From the NCBI RefSeq assembly GCF_022347685.1, contig NZ_JAKRGF010000001.1, positions 1-64,000 of the forward strand: DNA of 64,000 nt. Reading direction: 5' to 3'. Position numbers and translations under genes: made by a program. Below are positions 8,436 through 17,328 of the stretch, in pieces; position 1 is the first letter of the stretch; the number at the start of each line of letters is the position of its first letter. The stretch is from Thalassobius sp. Cn5-15. Lineage in GTDB: Bacteria > Pseudomonadota > Alphaproteobacteria > Rhodobacterales > Rhodobacteraceae. The notes beneath the pieces were generated by a model. It had not been told where the DNA came from. It worked only from the letters and a program-made list of their open reading frames with translations, and made no database searches.

Positions 8436-9581
8436 ATGAGCCAGAAACGCAATATCTTTGAAGAGGTTGGTGAGCAAAGCGCCAGCAAACCCGCGCCCAA
8501 GGGCGGCATGATTGATCAAGGACGCGGCGGCGCGCGGCGCGGCATTCGCGCCTGGTTGATGGTGCTGTTTGCGATGGTCGTTGTGATGATCGTGGTGGGC
8601 GGTCTGACCCGTTTGACCGACAGCGGGTTGTCGATCACCGAATGGCGCCCCGTGACCGGTGCAATCCCACCTCTGTCCGAGGCGGACTGGCAGTCCGAGT
8701 TTGATAAATACAAACAGATCGACCAGTGGGCGATTGATAACCAGTGGATGACGCTGGATGATTTCAAATTCATCTACTGGTGGGAATGGGGCCATCGCCA
8801 GATCGGTCGCGTGATTGGTTTGGTCTGGGCTGTTGGCTTCTTCGGCTTTCTCGCCGCGCGAAAGATCCCCGTGGGCTGGACCGGACGACTGGCCTTTATC
8901 GGCGGCCTGGGCGGATTGCAGGGGGCTGTGGGCTGGTGGATGGTCGCCTCTGGCGTCACCTCGGGTGAGGGGGTGACAACGGTTGCCTCCTACCGTTTGG
9001 CCACCCATCTGGGTTTGGCCTTTCTGATCCTTGGCTGTATTGCATGGTACGTGATGCTCTTGGGGCGTGAAGAGCGGGAGTTGATGCAGGCACGTCGGCA
9101 AAAGGAAAAGCGCCAGTTCGGCGTCGCCACCGGCTGGCTGCATCTGACCGCTCTGCAAATCCTGATCGGTGCGTTGGTCGCCGGTATTGACGCCGGGCGC
9201 AGCTACAATGACTGGCCGCTGATGGCGGGGCAGTTCTTCCCGTCTGAATCCTTTGACATTGAACCGCTGTGGCGCAATTTCTTTGAGAATCCGGCATTGG
9301 TGCAGTTCATTCACCGTATCGTCGGCTATTTGCTGTTGGGTTATAGCGTGATGGCGTGGATGCGTGGGCGCAAATCTGCTCATTCAGCGACGCGTGCGGC
9401 TTTCACCGCCGCTTTCATTGCGGTTGTGGCGCAAATCGTGCTGGGTATCTACACTGTTGTGACCGCCGCACCCTGGAACATCGCGATTGTGCATCAGGTG
9501 TTTGGCATCCTTGTCTTTGTGTTGATCCTGCGGGCACGGTTCTTGTCGGCGCATCCGATTGTCGCCTCTCTGCGCGGGTGA
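8436..9581 (+). CDS. ctaA: Heme A synthase, COX15/CtaA type 2
   Basis: This 381-residue membrane protein has eight predicted hydrophobic helices and the family motifs GGLTRLTDSGLSITEWRP (two parts) and the VQFIHRIVGYLL heme-ligand histidine region. It converts heme O to heme A for aa3-type cytochrome oxidase. The ATG at 8436 is chosen because GGAGGG precedes it and because the hydrophilic leader up to residue 33 matches the length seen in alphaproteobacteria. It lies between trmJ and an M32 peptidase, with a 26-bp gap to the latter. Confidence 0.93.
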   Translation: MSQKRNIFEEVGEQSASKPAPKGGMIDQGRGGARRGIRAWLMVLFAMVVVMIVVGGLTRLTDSGLSITEWRPVTGAIPPLSEADWQSEFDKYKQIDQWAIDNQWMTLDDFKFIYWWEWGHRQIGRVIGLVWAVGFFGFLAARKIPVGWTGRLAFIGGLGGLQGAVGWWMVASGVTSGEGVTTVASYRLATHLGLAFLILGCIAWYVMLLGREERELMQARRQKEKRQFGVATGWLHLTALQILIGALVAGIDAGRSYNDWPLMAGQFFPSESFDIEPLWRNFFENPALVQFIHRIVGYLLLGYSVMAWMRGRKSAHSATRAAFTAAFIAVVAQIVLGIYTVVTAAPWNIAIVHQVFGILVFVLILRARFLSAHPIVASLRG

Positions 9582-9607
9582 TCCGGGCAAACCTTTGGAG
9601 TGATGGA

Positions 9608-11083
9608 ATGAGTAACTTTGAAAATCTGATGTCTTACGCACGCGACACGGCCGCTCTGGGGCAGGTTGCCGGGCGTCTGGGTTGGGATCAGGAAACAGTG
9701 ATGCCGCGCGGCGCAACAGATCAGCGAGCCGAGGAGATGGCCGCGATGGAAAAGGTGCTGCATGCGCGGCGCACAGATCCCAAGGTTGGTGAATGGCTGG
9801 CGGCCATTGATCCCGCTACGCTGGATGAGGTGGGCCAAGCCCAGGTGCGTGAGATTTCCCGTGCCTTTGATCGCGCCAGTAAGGTGCCCGCCGATCTGGC
9901 AGTGGAGATCGCCAAAGTCACCAGCAAAGCCCAAGGGCAATGGGCACAGGCGCGCGCAGATGAAGATGTCGCGGCCTTCCTGCCTGTGCTGGAGCAGGTC
10001 GTTGCATTGAAACGCCGTGAGGGTGAGGCGCTGGCTGCAGGTGGTAACGTCTATGACGCGATGGTGGATGACTACGAACAGAACATGACGGGCGGTGAGC
10101 TGGCCGCAATGTTTGACACCATGCGTCCCCGTCTGGTTGCCCTGCGTGAGGCCGCACTGGCGGCTGAGGCACCGCAGAAACTGTCCGGCCATTTTGACGC
10201 CGCCAAACAGATGCAGCTGACCGAGAAGCTGGCGCTGGCCTTTGGTTACAACCTGACCCATGGCCGCATTGATAAGGCTGTGCACCCGTTCTCCTCCGGT
10301 TCAGGTCATGATGTGCGTATCACCACCCGCACCAATGAGCTGGATCCGTTCAATTGTTTCTATTCCACCATCCATGAGGTGGGGCATGCCTGCTACGAGC
10401 AGAACATCGATGATGCCTACCTACTGACGCCGATCGGCGGTGGGGTGTCGATGGGGGTGCATGAAAGTCAGAGTCGGATCTATGAAAACCAGCTGGGTCG
10501 CTCCGCCGCTTTCTCTGGCTGGGTTTATAGCCAGATGCGCGATGTGTTCGGGGACTTCGGGATCGCCAGCGCAGAGGAATTCTACCGCACCGTGAACCGC
10601 GTCAGCGACGGCTACATTCGCACAGAGGCGGATGAGGTGCAGTATAATCTGCATGTCATGCTGCGGTTCGACCTGGAACGCGCATTGATGCTGGGCGACC
10701 TGTCGGTGAATGATCTGGAGGCTGCGTGGAACGACCGGTTCAAGGCGGACTTTGGCTATGCCGTCGACAAACCCTCGAACGGGTGTTTGCAGGATGTGCA
10801 CTGGTCGGTGGGGCTGTTTGGCTATTTCCCAACCTATTCCTTGGGCAATGTTTACGCGGGTTGCTTGCATCAGGCGTTGCGTCAGGCGGTGCCGGATCTG
10901 GATGCGCAGCTGGCAGTGGGGGACACTGCGGCGGCAACCGGTTGGTTGCAAGAGACCCTGCAACGTCACGGCAGTCTTTATGCGCCGCGTGATGTGGTGC
11001 GTCGCGCCAGCGGGATGGAACCGTCGGCAGAACCGCTGCTGGAGTATCTGGAGGCGAAGTTCAAAGGCATCTATGGCCTTTGA
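9608..11083 (+). CDS. M32 family metallocarboxypeptidase
   Basis: This 491-residue cytosolic zinc carboxypeptidase belongs to family M32 (thermostable carboxypeptidase Taq type), which removes single amino acids from peptide C-termini. The HEVGH zinc motif is followed by the characteristic HESQSR segment, with HPFSSG upstream. The length matches the family (about 500). The ATG at 9608 follows a TTTGGAGTGATGGA tract. The gene ends at a clear terminator. Confidence 0.92.
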   Translation: MSNFENLMSYARDTAALGQVAGRLGWDQETVMPRGATDQRAEEMAAMEKVLHARRTDPKVGEWLAAIDPATLDEVGQAQVREISRAFDRASKVPADLAVEIAKVTSKAQGQWAQARADEDVAAFLPVLEQVVALKRREGEALAAGGNVYDAMVDDYEQNMTGGELAAMFDTMRPRLVALREAALAAEAPQKLSGHFDAAKQMQLTEKLALAFGYNLTHGRIDKAVHPFSSGSGHDVRITTRTNELDPFNCFYSTIHEVGHACYEQNIDDAYLLTPIGGGVSMGVHESQSRIYENQLGRSAAFSGWVYSQMRDVFGDFGIASAEEFYRTVNRVSDGYIRTEADEVQYNLHVMLRFDLERALMLGDLSVNDLEAAWNDRFKADFGYAVDKPSNGCLQDVHWSVGLFGYFPTYSLGNVYAGCLHQALRQAVPDLDAQLAVGDTAAATGWLQETLQRHGSLYAPRDVVRRASGMEPSAEPLLEYLEAKFKGIYGL

Positions 11084-11108
11084 CCCTACGCAAGCGTATG
11101 GAATTCAG

Positions 11109-11137
11109 CGGCGTCCCTTTGGGGCGCCGTTTTCTTT
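11109..11137 (+). terminator. Intrinsic terminator after the M32 peptidase
   Basis: A GC-rich 9-bp stem (CGGCGTCCC / GGGGCGCCG with one G-T pair) has a short loop and is followed by TTTTCTTTT. Confidence 0.85.
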
Positions 11138-11286
11138 TCCGGGTCACGAAGTGAACCGGTTCGTGCCCGCCCCCAGGGCGGGTACGAAACTGCAACCGAT
11201 TGGCAACGCAGACCGTTGCGATTGTTGAACTGAATTCGCGTGACTTAGGCCCGCCTTGGGATTGGTCACGCACCTTCCGTTTCACA

Positions 11287-11314
11287 TCAAAAAGCCGCCC
11301 CGAAGGGCGGCTTT
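11287..11314 (-). terminator. Intrinsic terminator of gyrA
   Basis: Read on the minus strand, the stem AAAGCCGCCC / GGGCGGCTTT is followed by a T run. It lies 25 bp after the gyrA stop and could work in both directions. Confidence 0.85.
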
Positions 11315-11337
11315 CAAGCTTTAGGATGCCTTTCAGA

Positions 11338-14088
11338 TCAGCTCTCCGCCTGATCCTCTGCGCCGTCCTCATCGTCCTGCTCCACCACGCGGGCGACGGA
11401 CACAACCGTCTCTCCCTTGCCAGTGTTGAACACCCGCACCCCACCAGCAGAGCGGGAGCGGAAGGAAATGCCATCCACAGGCACACGGATCGACTGCCCC
11501 TTGGAGGTCGCCAGCATCACCTGATCGTCCATTTCAACGGGGAAGGAGGCAATCAGTGCACCGCCGCGCATGGCCTTATCCATCGCTGCAACCCCAAGGC
11601 CGCCGCGCCCGCGCACAGGGTAGTCGTGACTGGAGCTTAGCTTGCCCGCGCCGCCTTCGGTGATGGTCAGGATCAGGTTTTCGACTGCCGACATTTCGGC
11701 GTAGCGTTCCTGAGACAGCTCACCCGCAGGCACGTCATCCTCATCACCACCTTCGGCATCGTCCGTCAGACCAGCGACCGCACGGCGCATTTTCAGATAG
11801 GCAGCGCGTTCCTCGGATGTGGCGTCGAAATGGCGGATCACCGACATCGACACGACCTCATCATCACCGTTTAGCTTGATGCCGCGCACACCTACTGATG
11901 CACGCGAGTTGAACACGCGCACCTCCGTGGTGGGGAAGCGGATCGCGCGGCCTGAATTGGTGACCAGCATCACATCGTCATCCTCGGAACAGATGCGGGC
12001 GTTGATCAGGCGGGTGTCGGCATGATCCTCTTCGAACTTCATTGCGATCTTGCCGTTTGATTTCACATTGGTGAAATCAGACAGCCGGTTGCGACGCACG
12101 GTGCCGGCTGATGTGGCGAAAACCACCTGCAGGTCGTTCCACTCATCCTCGGCCCGATCCACAGGCATGATCGCGGCAATCGACACACCGGTTGGGATCG
12201 GCAGGATGTTCACAATCGCCTTGCCCTTCGCGGTACGGCCACCCAGCGGCAGACGCCATGTCTTCAGCTTGTAGGCCATGCCATCGGTGGTGAAGAACAG
12301 CAGCTGCGTGTGGGTATTCGCAACAAAGAGGTTGGTGACAACATCCTCTTCCTTGGTCTGCATACCGCTGAGCCCCTTGCCACCGCGTTTTTGGGCGCGG
12401 AAATCGGCCAGTGGGGTGCGTTTGATGTAGCCGCCAGAGGTGACGGTGACGACCATATCCTCGCGCTCAATCAGATCCTCATCATCCATGTCACCGGACC
12501 AATCGACGATTTCGGTACGGCGGGGGACAGCGAATTGTTCCTTCACCTCAGCCAGTTCGGCGTTGATGATTGACAGGATGCGTTCGCGGGATGCCAGAAT
12601 TTCCAGACATTCACGGATTTTTTCGGCCAGCTGTTGCAGTTCATCCGTGACTTCTTTGACGCCGATCTGGGTCAGACGTTGCAGGCGCAGTTCCAGAATG
12701 GCGCGGGCCTGAGTTTCGGACAGGTTATAGGTGCCGTCCTCATTCATCTTGTGGGTTGGATCGTCGATTAGCTGGATGTACTCCGCAATGTCATGGGCGG
12801 GCCAGCGGCGGGTCATCAGCTTTTCACGCGCCTCTGCTGCATCCGCGGAAGATCGGATGGTTGCAACAACTTCGTCCACGTTGGACACGGCCACTGCCAG
12901 ACCACACAGGATGTGACTGCGCTCACGCGCTTTGCGCAGTTCAAAGGCGGTGCGGCGGGCCACCACATCTTCGCGGAAGTCAAGGAAACAGGTCAGGAAC
13001 CGACGCAGGGTCAGTTGTTCGGGGCGGCCGCCGTTCAGGGCCAGCATGTTGCAGCCGAAAGATGTCTGCATGGGGGTGAAGCGGAACAGTTGGTTCAGCA
13101 CCACATCAGGGGTGGCGTCACGCTTCAGCTCGATCACCACGCGCACACCGTTGCGGTCGGATTCATCCTGCACATGCGCCACGCCTTCGATGCGTTTTTC
13201 ACGCACCTGTTCGGCGATCTTTTCGATCATCGAGGACTTGTTCACCTGATAGGGGATCTCGTCCACAACGATGGCATACCGATCCTTGCGGATCTCCTCG
13301 ACGCGGGTTTTAGCGCGGGTGATGACACTGCCGCGACCTTCAAGGTAGGCTTTGCGCGCGCCAGACCGGCCCAGCATGATGCCACCAGTGGGGAAGTCAG
13401 GACCGGGCACGTATTGGATGAGCTGTTCACTGCTGAGGTCGGGATCCTCGATCAATGCCTGGCAGGCATCAATCACTTCGCCAAGATTATGCGGCGGAAT
13501 GTTGGTGGCCATACCTACGGCAATACCACCTGCGCCGTTGACCAGCATGTTGGGAAAACGGGCGGGCAGAACCGTGGGCTCACGGTCCTTGCCATCGTAG
13601 TTGTCCTGAAAATCAACTGTCTCTTTTTCGATGTCGGCCAGCACGAAGGCTGCGGGTTTGTCCATCCGCACTTCGGTGTAACGCATCGCCGCCGGGTTGT
13701 CCCCGTCCATCGAGCCGAAGTTGCCCTGACCATCAAGCAGAGGCAGCGACATAGAGAAGTCCTGCGCCATCCGCACCAGCGCGTCATAGATCGCGCTGTC
13801 GCCGTGGGGGTGGTATTTACCCATCACGTCGCCAACGGGGCGGGCGGACTTGCGATAGGCCTTTTCGTGGGTGTTTCCGGTTTCATGCATCGCATACAAA
13901 ATGCGGCGGTGAACCGGTTTCAGGCCATCGCGCAGATCGGGAATCGCCCGGCTGACGATCACGCTCATCGCGTAATCGAGGTAAGAATTGCGCATTTCAT
14001 CAGTGATGGACACGCTGGGGCCGTCAAACGCCATGCGCTCGCGCGGGGTTTCTTCTTCGTTTTCAGGTGTTTGGGGCGTATCGCTCAC
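11338..14088 (-). CDS. gyrA: DNA gyrase subunit A
   Basis: This 916-residue type II topoisomerase subunit breaks and rejoins DNA in the GyrA2GyrB2 complex. The catalytic tyrosine is Tyr137 in AAMRYTE. The quinolone region reads [10 protein letters not shown], with Ser98 and Asp102 at the positions of E. coli Ser83 and Asp87, so no classical quinolone-resistance change is visible. The GyrA box QKRGGKG, which is needed for DNA wrapping and separates GyrA from ParC, is present at the start of the C-terminal beta-pinwheel. The tail ends in an acidic stretch ([14 protein letters not shown]). Confidence 0.97.
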   Translation of the reverse strand: MSDTPQTPENEEETPRERMAFDGPSVSITDEMRNSYLDYAMSVIVSRAIPDLRDGLKPVHRRILYAMHETGNTHEKAYRKSARPVGDVMGKYHPHGDSAIYDALVRMAQDFSMSLPLLDGQGNFGSMDGDNPAAMRYTEVRMDKPAAFVLADIEKETVDFQDNYDGKDREPTVLPARFPNMLVNGAGGIAVGMATNIPPHNLGEVIDACQALIEDPDLSSEQLIQYVPGPDFPTGGIMLGRSGARKAYLEGRGSVITRAKTRVEEIRKDRYAIVVDEIPYQVNKSSMIEKIAEQVREKRIEGVAHVQDESDRNGVRVVIELKRDATPDVVLNQLFRFTPMQTSFGCNMLALNGGRPEQLTLRRFLTCFLDFREDVVARRTAFELRKARERSHILCGLAVAVSNVDEVVATIRSSADAAEAREKLMTRRWPAHDIAEYIQLIDDPTHKMNEDGTYNLSETQARAILELRLQRLTQIGVKEVTDELQQLAEKIRECLEILASRERILSIINAELAEVKEQFAVPRRTEIVDWSGDMDDEDLIEREDMVVTVTSGGYIKRTPLADFRAQKRGGKGLSGMQTKEEDVVTNLFVANTHTQLLFFTTDGMAYKLKTWRLPLGGRTAKGKAIVNILPIPTGVSIAAIMPVDRAEDEWNDLQVVFATSAGTVRRNRLSDFTNVKSNGKIAMKFEEDHADTRLINARICSEDDDVMLVTNSGRAIRFPTTEVRVFNSRASVGVRGIKLNGDDEVVSMSVIRHFDATSEERAAYLKMRRAVAGLTDDAEGGDEDDVPAGELSQERYAEMSAVENLILTITEGGAGKLSSSHDYPVRGRGGLGVAAMDKAMRGGALIASFPVEMDDQVMLATSKGQSIRVPVDGISFRSRSAGGVRVFNTGKGETVVSVARVVEQDDEDGAEDQAES

Positions 14089-14345
14089 GTGTCTGCCACT
14101 TTGCTTGTTTTGTCTATATTTTGTTGTCCTGACTATAACAGAGGCAGGATGTGGGCTGCAATGCTTGTGTCAAATGGGCTTGTATGGGGGATGGGCAGAT
14201 TTGCGGGAAATTCCCACTATGAACGGGGCGCAGAGACGGCACTGTCACAAACAGCACATGCGCGTGAATGCACTTAAGCAGGGGTTTCCTTTGGTCTATT
14301 GTGCGATCATACAGGGTTTGCGTTGAAATTCCGTTAACCTGTGCC

Positions 14346-14374
14346 TTGAAAGGCGCTAACATCGTACATAATTT
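14346..14374 (+). promoter_or_regulatory. rpoH: Candidate promoter of rpoH in the gyrA-rpoH gap
   Basis: The 347-bp gap between the divergent gyrA and rpoH genes holds TTGAAA, a 17-bp spacer and TAATTT, which lie 62 bp before the rpoH start. CTTGAAA also resembles a heat-shock -35 element, so an RpoH-type promoter is possible. The -10 match is weak. I see no gene in the gap. Confidence 0.35.
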
Positions 14375-14435
14375 GATGTTAAGCTGATAAACATTACGCG
14401 AAGCCGTAAACATAAAACGAGTTGGAATAAGGATC

Positions 14436-15332
14436 ATGAGCAACTACGCAAACCTCCCGGCGCCGAGCCCAGAAGGTGGCCTTAACCGCTACATGCAGGA
14501 AATCCGCAAATTTCCCATGCTGGAGCCGGAGGAAGAGTACATGCTGGCAAAACGCTGGGTGGAGGAGCAAGATAGCGCCTCGGCCCACAAGATGGTAACG
14601 TCGCACCTGCGCCTCGCGGCGAAGATCGCGATGGGCTATCGCGGCTACGGCCTGCCGCAGGGCGAAGTGATCTCTGAGGCGAACGTTGGCTTGATGCAGG
14701 CTGTGAAACGCTTTGATCCTGAAAAGGGCTTCCGTCTTGCGACCTATGCGATGTGGTGGATCCGTGCCTCGATTCAGGAATATATCCTGCGGTCTTGGTC
14801 TTTGGTGAAGCTGGGTACCACGTCGGCACAGAAGAAACTGTTCTTTAACCTGCGCAAAGCCAAGGCGCGTATCGGCGCGTTGGAAGAGGGAGATCTGCGT
14901 CCGGAAAATGTCGCGCAGATCGCCCACGATCTGGGGGTGAGTGAGGACGAAGTTGTCTCAATGAACCGTCGGATGTCCGGTGGTGATGCATCGCTCAACG
15001 CCCAAGTGGGTGCCGAAGGCGAAGGCAGTATGCAATGGCAGGATTGGCTGGAAGACGAAGACGCCGATCAGGCCGGTGACTATGCCGAACGGGATGAGCT
15101 GGAAGCACGCCGTGAACTGTTGTCTGAGGCGATGGATGTTCTGAACGAGCGTGAGCGTGATATTCTGGTGCAGCGTCGTCTGGCGGATGAAAATGTCACG
15201 CTGGAAGACCTGTCGACGCAATATGACGTCAGCCGCGAACGCATTCGCCAGATCGAAGTGCGCGCGTTTGAGAAGCTGCAAAAACGTATGCGTGATCTTG
15301 CATCGGAGCGTGGCATGTTGGCCAGTCGCTGA
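14436..15332 (+). CDS. rpoH: RNA polymerase heat-shock sigma factor RpoH (sigma-32)
   Basis: This 298-residue sigma-70 family factor has regions 2 and 4 (SHLRLAAKIA..., ATYAMWWIRASIQEYI, and the C-terminal RERIRQIEVRAFEKL helix-turn-helix). The RpoH box QKKLFFNLRKAK, specific to sigma-32, is present near residue 135. The ATG follows AAGGA at suitable distance. Rhodobacterales often carry more than one rpoH; which paralogue this is cannot be settled without comparison. The long upstream gap suggests independent regulation. Confidence 0.95.
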   Translation: MSNYANLPAPSPEGGLNRYMQEIRKFPMLEPEEEYMLAKRWVEEQDSASAHKMVTSHLRLAAKIAMGYRGYGLPQGEVISEANVGLMQAVKRFDPEKGFRLATYAMWWIRASIQEYILRSWSLVKLGTTSAQKKLFFNLRKAKARIGALEEGDLRPENVAQIAHDLGVSEDEVVSMNRRMSGGDASLNAQVGAEGEGSMQWQDWLEDEDADQAGDYAERDELEARRELLSEAMDVLNERERDILVQRRLADENVTLEDLSTQYDVSRERIRQIEVRAFEKLQKRMRDLASERGMLASR

Positions 15333-15364
15333 CACGCTGCATCAAGCTGCATCAATAAGTTGAT

Positions 15365-15401
15365 AAAATCCTCTGCTGGTTGAAAATCGCAGAGGATTTT
15401 T
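15365..15401 (+). terminator. Intrinsic terminator after rpoH
   Basis: The 12-bp stem AAAATCCTCTGC / GCAGAGGATTTT is followed by T residues, 32 bp after the rpoH stop. Confidence 0.9.
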
Positions 15402-15443
15402 CATTGTTTGGACACGAAAATCGAATTTAAACACCCGAAAGAC

Positions 15444-15470
15444 GATAGGTGAAACTCTCTTTCGCCTATC
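15444..15470 (+). other. 11-bp hairpin downstream of rpoH
   Basis: GATAGGTGAAA and TTTCGCCTATC form an 11-bp stem with one G-T pair and a 5-nt loop (CTCTC). It lies between the rpoH terminator and a short frame. No T run follows, so a role as terminator is doubtful. The rest of 15402-15544 holds nothing I recognise. Confidence 0.4.
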
Positions 15471-15544
15471 TATTCTTCTGACATGTTGCGCTTTGTATCT
15501 TGTTGGATACGCTCTTTTTAGTTGTGACTAGTTGGAGATTAATT

Positions 15545-15664
15545 TTGCAAAACGCGAAAAACGCCAGCTTGCCAGAAGGAGAACCGCAAGCTGTAGCTAA
15601 GTATATTCCCCCGCATGTCCCCCGCAAAGAGGAGGGCACGTTGCGGCGTGCTTCTGTTTTATGA
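15545..15664 (+). CDS. Possible 39-aa TTG-initiated frame coupled to the capsule-type gene
   Basis: A TTG at 15545 has GGAG eight bases upstream and opens a 39-codon frame that ends in TGA overlapping the next ATG (ATGA). The product would be hydrophilic with a PPHVPRKEEG segment. It could be a coupled upstream frame, or the true N-terminus of the downstream protein displaced by a frameshift. I do not recognise it. It is too short for a firm call. Confidence 0.3.
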   Translation: MQNAKNASLPEGEPQAVAKYIPPHVPRKEEGTLRRASVL

Positions 15665-16626
15665 GACGCGCGATTGTGCACCTGCCGCCGCAGAAGGCGG
15701 CGTTGGCGCATCCACGTGCCCCTGGGGTGGTGGGTGACATTTGTCAGGTGCTGCAACGCTGCGGCCTGGAACCGGATTTCGATACCAAATTTGATATCGC
15801 GGCGGGCGTCGACCTGGACCCGGATGTCTTTCACATCCTGCATGCCAGTAATTGCGTAAAAGCGATGCCGCGTGTCTATCCAAATGCGATCTATGCTGCG
15901 GCAGCGCCATTGCGGCAATTCTGGTATCTGGATCCGATGGGCGTCTCTGCCTATAGCTCGATCGCGGCAGATGAATTCATACCGTCAGCTTTGCCCGCGG
16001 ATCGGGTTCAGACCTTCTTTGAACGGCTGCAGCGCCGTTTTGTCCGTGATGGGGTTTCCAAAATGCCCCAATCGCAAGAGCGCCGCGATTTCGGCAATGG
16101 CCATTTCGCTGTGTTCCTGAAAAGAGCCGGTCGCGACTATGCGGGTTGCACGGCAAACGAGGTGGAGATCGTGCAGGAGCTGCGCCGTCAGTTCCCGCAG
16201 ACCCGCGTACTGGTCAACCGGAATCCAGCTGGCGGTGATGCCGAAACCGTTCAGGCGCTGACCGCGCTGGCGGCCGAAGATGCGGCGTTGCGGCTGGTCG
16301 ATGCCAATGTGCACGATGTACTGGAGGGCGCGCGTGCCTGTATCAGCATTGCCGCTGCCGTAAGTGTCGAAGCGATGCTGCACCGTGTCCCTGCGGTGGT
16401 TTTTGCCCGCACGCTGTTTCATCACAATGTAACAACCCTGTCCGATGCCGCCGCCCTGCGTCCCGCGTTGGACGAACTGGCCGCTGAAGGCCCGCGCCCG
16501 GATGCAGAATATCTATTCTGGCTGTTGCGACAGAACTGTCTGGACCTGTCTGGTAAGGGCTGGAAGGACAAGGCGCAGAAACAGATTGAAACTGCGCTGC
16601 AAGACTGCGGTGTCTTGGTGGGCTGA
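15661..16626 (+). CDS. Capsule polysaccharide biosynthesis-like protein
   Basis: This 321-residue protein resembles the C-terminal half of KpsC/LpsZ-type capsule proteins (Capsule_synth family), which transfer Kdo or related sugars. The stretch NVHDVLEGA...ISIAAAVSVEAMLHRVPAVVF looks like the nucleotide-sugar-binding Rossmann part of a GT-B glycosyltransferase. No signal peptide is seen. The start is uncertain: the ATG at 15661 has no clear ribosome-binding site of its own and may rely on coupling to a short upstream frame. No other capsule gene is nearby. Family assignment is tentative. Confidence 0.55.
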   Translation: MRRAIVHLPPQKAALAHPRAPGVVGDICQVLQRCGLEPDFDTKFDIAAGVDLDPDVFHILHASNCVKAMPRVYPNAIYAAAAPLRQFWYLDPMGVSAYSSIAADEFIPSALPADRVQTFFERLQRRFVRDGVSKMPQSQERRDFGNGHFAVFLKRAGRDYAGCTANEVEIVQELRRQFPQTRVLVNRNPAGGDAETVQALTALAAEDAALRLVDANVHDVLEGARACISIAAAVSVEAMLHRVPAVVFARTLFHHNVTTLSDAAALRPALDELAAEGPRPDAEYLFWLLRQNCLDLSGKGWKDKAQKQIETALQDCGVLVG

Positions 16627-16691
16627 GGGTGCCGTTTCGGGCCTGTATTTGGGCCTGTAATGTCTTGGCTCATAACGCCATACGCTTGCGA

Positions 16692-16718
16692 AGGGTGGCC
16701 CGTCGGGCCGCCCTGTTT
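16692..16718 (+). terminator. Probable terminator after the capsule-type gene
   Basis: A 10-bp stem (AGGGTGGCCC / GGGCCGCCCT, one T-G pair) has a 3-nt loop and is followed by GTTT. The T run is short. Confidence 0.6.
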
Positions 16719-16795
16719 ACCGTTTGGATTTGCCAAATGCGGGCAGGCTGGGTCATAGTGAATGCCTCTGGCGACAGACATCAAGAGGATTGTAT

Positions 16796-17068
16796 ATGGC
16801 AGGTGGCTGGGCGCGCGATGGCGCGGTAGAGGAACAGATAGAAGCCTCGATCAGGGATGAATTGGCGCGGCTAAAATCCCAACGGGCCGAACCGCAGGGC
16901 GAAAGCCTGCGCTATTGCGCTGAATGCGAGGAAGAAATTCCAGAGGCCCGCCGTCTGGCTCGTCCCGGTGTGAAACTATGTATCGACTGCCAGCAGGACC
17001 GTGACAGCGCCTACAAGATGCGCGGCGGCATCAATCGGCGTGGCTCCAAGGACAGTCAGCTGAAATGA
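16796..17068 (+). CDS. DksA/TraR-type zinc-finger protein, YbiI-like
   Basis: This 90-residue protein resembles E. coli YbiI along its length, including MAGGWARDGAVEEQI at the start and NRRGSKDSQLK at the end. The four cysteines of the zinc finger are present as CAEC and CIDC. It lacks the long coiled coil of full DksA, so binding in the RNA polymerase secondary channel is not assured. The ATG at 16796 is chosen by homology; AAGAGGA lies nine bases upstream. Its function is not established. Confidence 0.85.
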   Translation: MAGGWARDGAVEEQIEASIRDELARLKSQRAEPQGESLRYCAECEEEIPEARRLARPGVKLCIDCQQDRDSAYKMRGGINRRGSKDSQLK

Positions 17069-17140
17069 GGCTTGCATGACAGCGCGGTTGTGCAATAGCC
17101 TTTTCCCACATTCAGGAACCGCCAAATGAGGGAGGGTTGT

Positions 17141-17212
17141 ATGCACATCAGACGCTATCACGACCGCACCCGCGGACCGGTCCTTGCCCTGCAAATCCGT
17201 TTGCAGGGCTGA
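17141..17212 (+). CDS. Possible 23-aa leader peptide upstream of the ABC-F gene
   Basis: A 23-codon frame (MHIRRYHDRTRG..., ending LQIRLQG) has GGGAGGG four bases before its ATG. Its last codons run through a perfect hairpin. The frame ends 116 bp before the ABC-F start and nothing else lies in the gap. Regulatory leader peptides of this size precede several ABC-F and erm resistance genes in other bacteria. This one is only a candidate, because no anti-terminator or sequestering pairing with the ABC-F start could be shown by eye. Confidence 0.4.
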   Translation: MHIRRYHDRTRGPVLALQIRLQG

Positions 17213-17254
17213 TCAAAGACAGGGTTTCTAAACGGTCCGCTGCTGGGGCAGCGG
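17186..17254 (+). promoter_or_regulatory. Structured leader before the ABC-F gene
   Basis: Two perfect hairpins lie here: GCCCTGCAAA / TTTGCAGGGC (17186-17209, loop TCCG) inside the end of the 23-aa frame, and CCGCTGC / GCAGCGG (17237-17254). Neither has a following T run. Alternative folding that responds to ribosome stalling is a hypothesis. Confidence 0.4.
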
Positions 17255-17328
17255 TGATGTAACACGTCTTTCGATTTGCCCAAATTGCAGCCGATGTGCT
17301 GCTGATCTGCGCATGAAAGACCTGAATT

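Noticed and set aside
12793-14277. 494-codon plus-strand frame opposite gyrA
   Set aside because: It is the shadow of gyrA in another phase, rich in His and Gly without a recognised domain.
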